The translations under genes and the position numbers were made by a program. A stretch of 64,000 bases of DNA from Pelecanus crispus (Eukaryota; Chordata; Aves; Pelecaniformes; Pelecanidae): assembly GCF_030463565.1 (NCBI RefSeq), contig NC_134643.1, positions 125,160,309 through 125,224,308 on the forward strand, given 5' to 3'. Below the pieces are notes generated by a model. It did no database searches. It worked only from the letters and a program-made list of their open reading frames with translations, and was not told the origin of the DNA. The stretch's first letter is position 1. Each line of letters begins with the position of its first letter. Of the stretch, positions 1 through 11,351 are shown piece after piece.

Positions 1-1780
1 TCAAGGTCACTGTAATCACATATGTGCAAATACTGATCTTTCTGAGTCCAAAGTTGTGTAAGATTTTGTTTAAAGATGATCTTTCAAAGGTGGCTTTTAA
101 AACGCGTCCTTTCCCATGACAGTTGAGATTTCACATGTGATGGTTACTTCCAGGCCTCAAAGCGTTAAGTGTGAGACTAGCTATACTCAGAATGAAACTT
201 CCTTCACCCATCATCACAGCAAGTGTATCAGGATATTGCTGCTACAACAACAAAGCCTCATGTGTTTTAATGTATAAAAAGAAACACTTCCTGACCAACA
301 GGCTCTAGCCATTGTGTTTTGGGTCTAATTTTTAAGTCAGACCGAGTATGGAGACATGCAATAGGCACAACTGTATTCAGTAAAGGGAACAATGGATAAC
401 GACAGGCTCTGTCAATGGGCTCCGACAAACCTTGCTGCTGCCAGTTTCTTATCACCCCCATCTGGCTGGCCCGCCCTTCTGCTGGAGATAGCCACCCCAC
501 AGTGGAGGTGCCAGAAGCCATGTATGTGTGCGTGTCAGTAGCTTGCCTGCTCCAGTTCACAGCCTGCAACTATGAACGGGCTTGTTTCCCAGGAAAGTGG
601 GGTTGTACGAAGGCTGTGAAGCAGAGCATGGTCTCACATTCCCTTCTGCTGGAGCCATTTTGGAAGCAGTAACCTCCATCAGAGGGGCAGGAGCAAAACA
701 GCTAGAGGAGGAAAGAACCTCTTAAACCGCCACAGCTATTTTCTCAGGGAGCATGCGTCAGTCTTTAATATAGCCTTCGTGACTTGTCATTATGCTTTGG
801 TTTTACCCTAGTCCTGCTGAAAACCAGCAAAAACTTTGCAACTGACTCCAGATGGAGCAGAAGTCAGGTCTTTACTGTGGACCACAGGAGAAAGGATACT
901 AAAACTATTGACTTCATGCTGTTTTCCCTGCCTTCTTTCCCACAGCTAGACAGAAGCACCCTTCATGCTTGCTTGTGATCCTAAAATGAGTAGCATTGAT
1001 CGTAGGAGCTTAAGCAAGTGAGCTTAGAAAGGCTTTATGGCCAGCTTTTGAACGTCTGGTGAGCACTCACTTCAGCGCGAACAGCAGCCAGCTGGTTCTG
1101 GGCTCTCCTAATCTGGTATTTGCAGTGCTCCTCGCTGCCAGATGACATTTTAGGCCTTGGATGGTTTCACTCCGTTTGCTTGGTTTGGTTTCAAGTTTAC
1201 ATATAAACAGCCACTACATGAGACGCCAACAAACTTTGACTCAATTCATCATCAGAAAACAATTTTGTACTCCCACACCAATCCCACAAATGCTTCTGAC
1301 TCTCTAATAAAGCAGCATTAAAAACGTGCTCCCTGTCAAGAGTTAGGGCTAAGATGTGGTCAGTGCTGGAAGACCCCTTCTGAAATGAGAGGGTACAGAA
1401 GGGCCCTGAACCACCACTTTTTAAATGAAGTGCCCACTGTTGCTGCTATCTTCTCTTGGGACATCGCCTTTTAGTAGCCTTATGGAGCAGGTGAAACCTC
1501 AATGACATGCTACCATGAAACACCTGCTATTCTGCCTTTTCCGACCCCGCAAATTAATTCTTACACTAAAGGACTAGTCAGAGACCTATGAGAATTACCA
1601 CATACTTGATTGGTACAAATGTAATTATGGCTGAGGTAGAGCTGATCTAAAAATAACGCCGTGACTTAAAACTACAGGAGATTTCGTACCAGGAAGTAAC
1701 TGGTCCTGAGCGCTGGGGGCCAGTTTGAGGCAGGTGATCGTTTTCAGACCCTGGGTAGCTATGATGGAGGGCTTGCTGTA
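1..1780. other. Intergenic DNA, nothing recognised
   Basis: Mixed-composition DNA with short open frames in all phases and no conserved domains, repeats or RNA genes that I can identify. Confidence 0.6.
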
Positions 1781-1825
1781 GGGGTACTGGAAGGAGGTCC
1801 AGGCTCATTTCTCAGCTCCATCAGG

Positions 1826-1885
1826 CCGACAGACAAGTTGCTTAGCCTCTTTGCCTCAGTTTCCCATCTAGACACAACACAGTGT
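1826..1885 (+). repeat. MIR-like ancient SINE fragment
   Basis: The stretch ACAAGTTGCTTAGCCTCTT followed by GCCTCAGTTTCCCATCT resembles the MIR/CORE-SINE segment that reads roughly CAAGTCACTTAACCTCTC then CCTCAGTTTCC. MIR copies are rare and diverged in birds, so this is a family-level call from memory of the consensus. Confidence 0.5.
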
Positions 1886-2021
1886 CTTCCTCTCACAGCC
1901 CGAGAGTGTTTACGTGGCCATGTAAAGGCAGATGTGAGCTTGCTCTGCTGGGGCTCAGCGCTGCCTGCAATCTGTGTGGTCATATCACTGTAGCATAGCT
2001 GGGGAGCCCCTTTCTCTGGCT

Positions 2022-2075
2022 TCATTATTTACATCATTTATATTATTTACATTATTTACATTATTCACATTATTT
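2022..2075. repeat. 9-bp AT-rich minisatellite, about 6 units
   Basis: Five units at 2031-2075 (ACATCATTT, ATATTATTT, ACATTATTT, ACATTATTC, ACATTATTT), preceded by a partial TCATTATTT. Clear 9-bp periodicity. Confidence 0.85.
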
Positions 2076-2079
2076 ATTG

Positions 2080-5000
2080 CTCTTCTGGGCAGGGTTTATT
2101 TCTCCTTATGTTTATGTGGCATGTAGGACATGGGAACAAAAATTTTCACTGTGACTTTCCAGAAACCAATGTGTGCCCAAACAGGCCCAACGACCGCGTA
2201 GGGACATATTGGGAGGCTGAGGTACAGAGATGCCCAGTATGTGAATCCACCCAGTGCAGCCATGGAGGGGTTGTCTGCAGCAGCGCTCTCGCACCACAGA
2301 TGCTGCCTGATGCTGCCTGACGCAGGCAGAGGGCAGGAGGAACCAGCCCTCCACACCAGTGAGTTACTTCAGCTGAACAGAAAACAAATACAATCTGCCT
2401 TTCAGAGTTTATCTGCAAGACAACCCTAAGGAAAGTTAGGGCATACAAGTGTCAGGTCACTGAGCTCAAGATGAAGAGTGCTAAAGCTTCTGGAGAGCAA
2501 GGTAGACCTTCCCTAAGGATTACATGAATCCAGTTAGCAAAGCCCTTCTGTGTGTGTTGTGCTAGGTGACATCATCATTTCGACTAAAACAGGTTTTTGT
2601 CCTCCCGCCCCCACCCCTGCCCAAGGAACACATCCACCAGGAGATGCAGCTAGGGAAAATTTTGTATGGGGAAAGCAGTGATGAGCTCCATTTGGCAGAG
2701 CTGCAGCCAGGAGAAGGTGTGAATCCATAGTCCAGGCTTCAGCCGGGGGTTTAGGATCCTCATTTTCCCCACAGAAATTAAAACCTCTCACATTAGCTTG
2801 AGCCAATCTGATTCTGATAAGTTTATTTTGCTCTGGTTTTGTCTGGCTTTGTCTGAGCAGCTCGAGCTCCAGTTCAAGAAATCCAGTTTCTCCTCCTACC
2901 CCTTTGAATTTTCTTGCTGCAAAGAAGCAACGCAGGCAAAAGTCCCAGCAGCTGGACTGGGAAGGGACAAGTGAGGGACTGGAACTGGCCTCTCCTGTGA
3001 TGCGCAGAAATCATCCGAATGATTTTCATAACCTGACTGGTTTACCTGGGGGGAAGGGGAACACTCGTTTTTCCAAAATCTAGTGCTCACTTCAGCAGTA
3101 CATATTCCTGATTGGGAACTGAGTCTGTGATTCTCAGAAATACCAGGAATATCAAGTCTTTGCCCAACCCCCACCCTCAACCCCCAGTTCCCTGTCAGCC
3201 CAGAAAAATGTCCCGGATGCTGTCTCTGTCCCTGGAGGGGCAGCACTGAAGCAGAAGTGGGGAGGTGGGGCAGAAGATCAGCTGTTAAATCTCCTGTATT
3301 TCTCCACAAGGAGCAGGGAGATGGAGGCATTCAGAGAATGCCGACACAATGAACACCAGGAGCTTTCCAGGCTCTCTTTACACATATCACAGACAAACAA
3401 ACAAGAAAGGCATTCAGACATTCCCTCCACATTTTACAGAGCACTTTAACGCCAACACTAATAATTCCCAGAGGCTGTCACAGGGGCAAAAAAAGCATGA
3501 GTTTTGTCTATGATCTAAACATCAAACTGCAGATCAGACTACATCTGTGCACCTCAATAGCTAAAGTCTTTCCGGCCCAGGAAGCTGGAAAGCTCACCCT
3601 GCTCAGATGTTTCCACACCACACTATCAGCCGTTCACAGAGAGAGCCCTTTGAGATGTCAAAATACTTGATAAAGTTTAGAGGCAGCAGAATCGCACCCC
3701 CCTCCATCAGGCAGCGTTCCCAGCACTGGCCTGGGAAGAACTCATACCAGCAGTTTAACACCTTGGGTTAGAAAACAAAGAAGAATAACAGTCTAAATTG
3801 AAACTGAAGGAAGCTAGGCAGAAAACAATTTTCAAAATTGGAATTTGGCCAGGACTGCCTGGATGAATAGTCCTAGTCTCGTGCTCACACATAAAAAATG
3901 CCGTGAGATAGTTATGAATGATGAGCAGTGAAGATCTCAATTTTCTGTCCCATCCAAAAGGCTGCAGAGTCCTATTACGGCTTCAATGCGACAGAGTTTC
4001 ATTAATGGTTGAGAGAAAGAGTGTCAACTACTTAATCGCCAAACTGCTTCCTGCAGCACCCACGGTCTCTGTGATGAAATCTCACCAATTATTGATTAGT
4101 CCCAGCCCTGTTGAGCGTGCAAGATCAGATAAGGTCATAGCCTGAAGTGATTCACTGGTAACCTGGAAAAAAGGCTTCACACAAGTAGCAACATTCATCA
4201 GCTACACTACTTAATGGAAAATATGCATTTTAGAGGGAAAGAAAAAACATTGCCAGGATTGCTGTTCTAAATCCAGTTACACATAGCTAAGCATGAATGA
4301 GCGCTTACACAGTTTTAAAATTGTTTCCATTTTGGAAAAAGAAAAAAAAAACATACTAAAATCTCTGTCTCGGCTCATATGGAAGATCTGAAAGATGTGT
4401 TCCACTAATACTGTAGCATTAGAAGAGGGTCTCCAAAGATTGCTCAGACTCTTAAATAGTATTTAACAAATTCATTTATCATGAGTACGTGTAGTAAATG
4501 TCATCAGATCACTGAAATGTTTATATAAGAAGTCTTTCTTTCAAAAGCATCAGATACTACTTACACTGACTCATCCATCTACCCGTTCTTTTTCATTTGT
4601 GTGTTGTCTTCTTCCAGATTACAAACAACAAAGAACAGTGACTTTGATTAGAAAATTCCCACTTAAACTTTTATTTTCCCCCAACACAATATTCACCAGC
4701 TACCATAATAAAAAAAATTGTCTCATTGAAAGTTATTTGGTGACAATCAAAACAAGTGAAACACAACAAAAAGTATGATGAACTGCATCAGCCAGCAGTA
4801 ATATAACAGCATTTTAGTACACTACATCTTGTATGTATCCCAAAGAAGAGATATGTTAAGAATGTTTACAAATAGAGAGATATGAATGCTCAGGCCGCAG
4901 TTTATTGGCATGCAGAGGAATTCTGCAGGGGTTGCAGTTTTCCCATGGCAGATGTCCTTCACTGCATCACTGGGAAAAGGGAAAGCCACAACAAATGTGA

Positions 5001-6600
5001 AACTCTCTCGAAACAGGTAATTTTCTCCATTACGTATCCCTCCCAGTCTACACTGGCCTGTTGTCCCCAGAGCTGCGCTGTTAATAATGAAGGGGCATTG
5101 AAGCAGCCGTATTGCACTGCTGGAGTGATGGGCCCTTCCTAGTTTAAGGATGATTCCTTCAGATTAAGACAAAGAGTCTCTCTTCTGCTGCTGCTGCAGC
5201 CCCTTTGTACTTCTTGAAGAACATAAAGGGTCTATAAAGCTGGCTATTTTGCTACCTGGAAATTCTGCCATACAGGGAATCTTTGCACAGTGCTAAACAC
5301 ATGTGGCATGTCTGTGCCATTGTTTTTGCAATCCCAGAATAGCCCTGTTTTCTCAGGAGAGGATGTGTGGACAAGGGAACCTGTATCTAGGCAACTTCTC
5401 AGAGCCTTCTTCCAGGCCACTATTCCCCAGCTTTCTTCCAGGAGTTGAATTCCCTCTCTGAGCAAGCTGCATGCACAGGAATATCATCCTTTTAGTATTA
5501 TCCCTTCTGCTGAGGCTACATGGAGCTCTGGGGATGAATGTGAATCTCCTTGACTGAGTGGCCCACATCACCTCCCACCGCATGGAGTCAGAACCTCAGA
5601 GCACCCTTTATGGCGTCAGTGGCAAAGGAAACCGAACGGCTTGTTTTATCCGAGCTTCTATCCACACTGTGGTGGAGAATTCCACATCCTAAGGACCACG
5701 TCCATGGCATGCTGGGAGTCTACTGAATATCATGGTCTCTCCCTGTGCTGACCTGCAAGTCATACTGAACAGGCAGCATACTGTGGACAGCATCATACTT
5801 TGTCTGTCTTCTCAGCAGGTTTAACTCATGAAGAGGCAAGAGTTTAAACTGAAAGAATATTAGGTCTTTCCTTTCGTTGTGAATGTAAGTGATGTGAAAA
5901 AAATCTGAGATAACACTGAAGTAAGATACCTTTATCTGAAGTGCTGAGCATGTCCTGCCCTAGGCCATCAGGACTATTAAAATGGAGAAAAAAAAAAAAA
6001 AAGCAATACATTTTAGGCTTCATCCACAGGGCCAGACCTTCAGCTGGCGTGGACTGGCCAAATTCAGTGAGAATAGGCCAACTCAGCTATCTTGAGCATA
6101 GAATGTAGAAGATGAAGAAATCTTGCTTTAATTTTAAACCTGTGTATTTCTGTACATTTCAGTACCCTTTCACCCCTTGAGACCCTATTCCCATTTGCAC
6201 AGAAATTATTTATTTCCGCAAACCTGGACTTACCTCCTCCTTTTTTTTTCATTTTGAGAAAGGTGGTCCTCTCCCAGCTCAGCTAGCAAGCTCTGGGGTG
6301 CACCTGCAAACCCCTGCCCTGTCCTGAAGAGAACCTCCCGCTCACTTGGGAGCCAGCAGAGGACCAGAGGAGCTCAGCCTCCCTCACTGGGTCAGCAGAT
6401 GGCTATTCATCTGCCAATACCATGTACAGACACATTTCAGCCCCAGAAAGATGAAATTTCAGTGGACTTGGTGAGGTCAATGCATGCTTCCCATGAAAAA
6501 CAATATGCCTTACAGCCCAGATAGAGTTGCAGTCCTCCAAACTAGCGAGTGCAGGCATAGCTGCCCAACAGTGCCATTCTTGTTCCCAGGTCCTTCCTCT
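2080..6600. other. Intergenic DNA, nothing recognised
   Basis: About 4.5 kb with no recognisable gene, RNA or transposon. Small overlapping open frames on both strands near 2100-2450 have ordinary composition. There is a short A-run near 5985-6002. Confidence 0.6.
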
Positions 6601-6699
6601 AATGATGGAGAAAAGTTCAGCCCAACTTCATGAAGTGGGTCTTTGCTATGGTAATGATTACTATTGAGTGCCAACTTCTCCTTAAAAAAATAACAGGAA

Positions 6700-7133
6700 A
6701 GCAGCAGAGAGGCACAAGTGACTGCTCACTTTCCACTTTCCACTGCTGCTTTGCAAGAAATGCTGCGGGACAGCGTGAGGAGATGGGTTTCAGAGATGCA
6801 CGGCCCCATAAAAGCAGAGGCAAGAGACTCTCCCCTCTCCCTGCCTTCCCGCAGCCCCTCTGCTGCAGGGAGCTGGGCAAAGCCTTGCTGGGACTGGGGC
6901 AAGGGGAAGCCTGCCATCGCCCTCCTGCACACATTCAGGAGGGGAACTGGGTGGCCACTTTGCAGGGAGCAGGGCCAGGAGGAGGAGGAGATGGAGGGGA
7001 GCAGTGGGCAGGGAGGCATCCCACTGCCTGCTCCAGGAAGGATGCTTCTGCACGCTGCCGGGGCAGCTGTGTGGCCTGAAACGCCCTCCCCCTGGGCCGG
7101 CCCCGTGCCTGTCACAGCCTTGGCCATAAATGG
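6700..7133. promoter_or_regulatory. GC-rich block ending in a consensus CArG box
   Basis: A GC-rich, purine-striped stretch lies within AT-rich DNA and ends with CCATAAATGG at 7124-7133, an exact match to the SRF CArG consensus CC(A/T)6GG. Overlapping open frames up to about 149 codons in several phases reflect GC richness. Whether it is an enhancer is inference. Confidence 0.3.
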
Positions 7134-7589
7134 TAAGTGTTACCAGCAAAAGCTGTTTCTGTAAGCCATAAAATGACCACATTAAATAGGAAGGAAGTTA
7201 AACAAATATTCCTGTTGCTTAAGGTATGGGCTGACAACATCAAAAGGACTGATAATTAAAAATACAGTAATGTTTTCCCAAAGTCTCTTCCAGTCTTATT
7301 TCCTCTTTTGAGCTGCCCGATTGGTGTTTTATGACGCATCATTTTATCAGCTTCTAAAAATATCTTCAAACTGGTTAGGAGTTGTACCCCTCATACAGGA
7401 CACTAAATCATTCTGTTTGCTTTGAAAGCAGAAAGCCTACTTTGGCAAAGCCCTGGGACAGGGAGATGGGTTAGGTGTCCTGTTAAGGTCCCACTAATGC
7501 TGCTTTGTGCATATGCCCAATGTTAAGCATGCAAAACTTCCATGCAAGTCACAGTCTTAGAGTGCTTTATTTGAATGGGAGTTGAGGGG

Positions 7590-7606
7590 AAAAAAAAAAA
7601 AAAAAA
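7590..7606. repeat. A17 homopolymer
   Basis: Uninterrupted run of 17 A in intergenic DNA. Confidence 0.9.
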
Positions 7607-7737
7607 CCCACATAGGAAAAAAATAGAAAGCAATTATGCAAGTTCTGGAAAATGTATATGTGTTCCTGAGAACAAAACTTGGCAATATCCTCTTAACTTT
7701 CTTGAGGTATAAGCACAAAAGCTGAGCTTTTGCAATA

Positions 7738-7771
7738 AATTATTTAACTGCGCTTTCAATTAAATAATTGA
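7738..7771. promoter_or_regulatory. Nested AT-rich dyads with TAAT cores
   Basis: AATTATTTA (7738-7746) is inverted at 7761-7769 as TAAATAATT. Overlapping this, TCAATTA (7756-7762) and TAATTGA (7765-7771) are inverted copies two bases apart. These are homeodomain-type TAAT/ATTA cores; function is inference. Confidence 0.3.
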
Positions 7772-7789
7772 ACCAACCTACTTTGTATA

Positions 7790-8880
7790 ATGGTCTCCAG
7801 TTCCACAAACACAGCAGTTTTTTTTAAAAAGAAAACAAAAATATGTGTAAAATCAAGACTGTTTTACAGCGAACTCACCTTCCACACAGTGCAGCCATTG
7901 CACATCCTACCCTCTATGCCTGTCAATACAGACAAAAATTTGCCAGTCCAAGTCACAGCCTATTGGCTCAGCTGCAGAGAAAAACAAAAAGCTAGAAGCC
8001 CAAAAGTCATTAAGCAGCATGTGCTGGGGCAATCATACTATGGCTACCCACCCTCAGTGAGGACCTTCAGCTCACCCCCGAAGCCCCAGCCCATGGAGAC
8101 CCCCTTCATCCCTTGGCTGGGACTGCGAGAGGAGGGGCTGGTGCCACCACAGCCCTTGGAAGTCCCCAGCCCTTTCTCTGAAGGTGCCCGATTGATACTT
8201 GCTGGTATCATGACGCATTTTTTCGGCAAGCGAATTGGGAAAGATGCAGATAGTATCACCCATCACCACCTGATGACAGCGTTGAGTAAGACACCCAGCC
8301 GCTGCCCTGCGAGGCTGGGGGCAGGCTCTCCTCCGCCGGGGCTGGCTTGCTTGGACACCTTCCCATTTACATCCCGCTCTGAGTCACCCGCATTTCCCCA
8401 GGTAGAGGCAGGGTGCTCACATCAGGCTGGAGGGCTGCCCTACTATCTAGGCCATCTACCTGGAAGCAAAGTGCTGGCAGGCTGGGCTGGGGCAGAGCGA
8501 GCGCCTTCGTCAGCCCCGGCCAAAGCTGGGGAGGAGGGAAGGGAGGCTGGGTCTGATTTCTCCATGCTAGCTCATCTCCTCCTCTTGATTTCTCCCACAC
8601 GTGGCGTGCTTGCTCCATTCGTGCAGCCTGCGAATGAGCGCGCAGTGACGGGGAGGTGAGTTTGCTGAGCGTGGGTGTTAGATTCCCTCACGCCTTCCTG
8701 AAATAAATAATCAACAGGGAGCTTGCTGAGGGAGGCGTGAAGCCCATGGGTAGCCTGCCATGCTGCAGGTCGTATGCAGCCGTACGGACAAGCACCGGCG
8801 GCAGCAAGCAGAAGAGCAGGGTGTGGAAGAAGGACTGTTACTCTCTGAGTGGCACCGTCCCGACCACACAATTTAAGGAT
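7790..8880. other. Intergenic DNA with a long but unconvincing open frame
   Basis: An open frame of 289 codons (7790-8659, +) crosses this region. It has no recognisable domain, is rich in Pro, Ser and Gly where DNA is GC-rich and in Lys where AT-rich, and starts directly in A/T tracts, so it looks like a chance frame. The 8190-8280 and 8590-8720 parts look less degenerate than their surroundings and might be conserved non-coding DNA. Confidence 0.4.
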
Positions 8881-9480
8881 TATAAATAAAAATAATGAAA
8901 GCCAAGAGAGGGAATTGTTTTAATAGCTTGAGGATTCATGTGGACGTCCTAAATTTGCCATGCCCTGAAATAATCTGTTGGGTTGTGCATCATTTACCAG
9001 TTCATATGACCTCTGAAAATTTGAAAAAAAAAAAGAATGGATTTCGTACTTGCACCACCTCACTTAATTCATATTTACAAAAATAAATACCAGGCTGATG
9101 TTCTGTCCATCTCTACCTAGAAGATTAGCAATTATTCCATATTTTCAAGAAGCCGTATTACAAATAGTCAGTTCTAACTAATTGCTTTAATTATTCAACC
9201 CCTGATTTAAATGCAAGTTTTTCAGCATACTGCTGGTGACTTAATTAATTGTAATTATGTACAGGTCACGTTCCAGATATATAATCTTTATAAATGACAG
9301 ACAGATGAGTAAGGATAGGAATCCAGATCACCAAATACAAGTTGAGCCCCCAATTAAAGAACCGTGTGCATCCCAAATTTAAACGCTGCATAATAATTGT
9401 TTCTATAAATAATAGTATCTAGAGAAGGAGCTGATGACAGAGCTGTATCCCAATAATTAGGAATGACTCCAACTTTGTTT
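8880..9480. promoter_or_regulatory. AT-rich block with clustered homeodomain cores (candidate conserved non-coding element)
   Basis: Six hundred bases of unusually AT-rich, non-repetitive sequence with TTAATTAATTGTAATTA at 9241-9257 and further TAAT cores near 9190 and 9390. It looks like a gene-desert enhancer, but no conservation data are available. Confidence 0.25.
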
Positions 9481-11307
9481 ACTATTCCCTAGAGATGCAT
9501 GCCTATTGATTTTGTTTTTAAATGACCAGTACATCCAAACACCTCAGAGTATGCTATCAAATATTCAAACTGACTATTCAAATACCTGCTCTTCAGAAGT
9601 ACCACCATCTCTCAGAGAAGTCATTACTGGGGCTGAAGCAATGTGTTGCCCCAGTAAGGGAACCAAAACATTAGCCAACAGCATGATACCTTAACAACAT
9701 TTCTGAGAGCTCTTCTTGTAATTACTGGTTCACCAAAAGCCATTTCTGGCATGATTTTAGCTCAAAAGAGTAAAGTGAAATATCCTATATTTTAAGTGAA
9801 ACATACAGTACATAATTCATTAAGGTGTGTTGAACTGGTATTTAAAAGCTGTTGAGCTAATTCAGATATTTTGCTATTTTTATCATGGTTTTATACGGAA
9901 ACAAGCGATCATGGCATGTTTGAGGTGACTGTCTGTTTTCTTTTAATAAGTTTTGACCCCAACTGCAGTCGCATTTGGCAGAAGACAGGATGTCTCAAAT
10001 GTATCACGTTCCTACCCCTACTGAAAATGAGCGACTGGGTAGAGGAGAGGGACATTGTCAGTGTCCTCACTGAAAGAGAAACCTTGTGAAGCTTGAATTA
10101 ATCAGGAATCCACCAGGGAGAGACACAGGAAAACAGGCATTGTTTAACTATTGCTAGGCTTTAAACCAGTATCCTGCAGAGAAGCAGTAGGAGACAAAAT
10201 TCTTCGAATGGACATTTCTCTTCCCTTGGAACCGTTGCAGTCTTTTCTGTCTCTTCCATCTTCAACCCTTCCCCATGCAAGCTGTACCAAAAATGCTGCC
10301 ACTAAAGTCATCCTTGTGGTTTGTCACTTCAACACCTTTTTCCCCAAGGCTTTACATCATATTAGCCACAGGCTTCCAGCCTTTACCAGAGACATGATTC
10401 ATGAGACTTAGTCCTTCCTACATGCCTGCTTTTGTACCTTCTCACCTGGTCCCACAGCCCCCACTGCACTCTAGATCAGAATTACTTTGCTGCTTCTTCC
10501 ACTTGAAAAATGCAAAGCAGCTGGTTATCCACTGGGTTTCTTCTGGAAGGCACAGAAAACATGTTTTAGACAATGGAGTTAGAGAGCAAGTTGGTATCCT
10601 GTACAAATTAATTCACTTCTCCTTTTGTAAACCTTGGCTTGAAACCTGCCACTTATGCATTACAAAGTACAAGCTATTCTTGCATTCCACTGCCTTCTTT
10701 AAACTAGATGGCAGGTCTTTGGAAAAGGAACGGACTGCTTTGCTTGTACAAAACCTGACCTAACTAAGAGCCTTACAGAGTCCCTGGGAGCAAAAGCAAG
10801 CACGAAAATTGAGACCCAGAGGACGAAAACAAACACAGAGCATAACTGGTAATTTGACCTTTGCAGCTTATAAGGGAGGTTAGGGTTAAGAGCTTTACAA
10901 AGTTTGTTCTTCAATTTACTGTGTACAAAGGTGTCAAAAAGATAACTGGGAAAGATTTCTTTTTTGCAACCCAAAGACAAAAGATGTGCAGATCCCACAC
11001 CACTAAGCACACATAATTAAATCGCTTAAGATCATCAACTGCATGATTAGTATCCCAAATATCAGAAAATTGAATGTATGTCCTATCCCACCACTACTGG
11101 ATATGGTGAGTACTCTCCATAATGAACATATATGATATACTATTCATATTGAAATACCAGAAGTATGGGAAACTGGTAAGATTTAGGTATGGAGCACTGA
11201 AATCCAGAAGGCTGCCACAGTGGGGAGAAGAGCATGGAAGGTACTCTGCCAGTCTTTCCACTTGGACTTCCAGTGTGAGGTCCCCAGGTTACTTATAGAC
11301 TTAGCAC

Positions 11308-11310
<3 letters not shown>
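9481..11310. other. Intergenic DNA, nothing recognised
   Basis: Short open frames only. No repeat family or RNA recognised. Confidence 0.6.

Positions 11311-11350
<40 letters not shown>
11311..11350. repeat. A40 homopolymer
   Basis: Forty uninterrupted A residues, by far the longest homopolymer in the window. It is flanked by TTAGCACATT and GCAAAAGGAGG, and no clear target-site duplication is seen by eye. Confidence 0.95.

Positions 11351-11351
<1 letters not shown>

Noticed and set aside
7790..8659. 289-codon open frame on the + strand
   Set aside because: No recognisable domain. Composition follows local base content, from Lys-rich in AT tracts to Pro/Gly-rich in GC tracts. It begins at an ATG in A/T-rich junk and has no supporting promoter or splice context.
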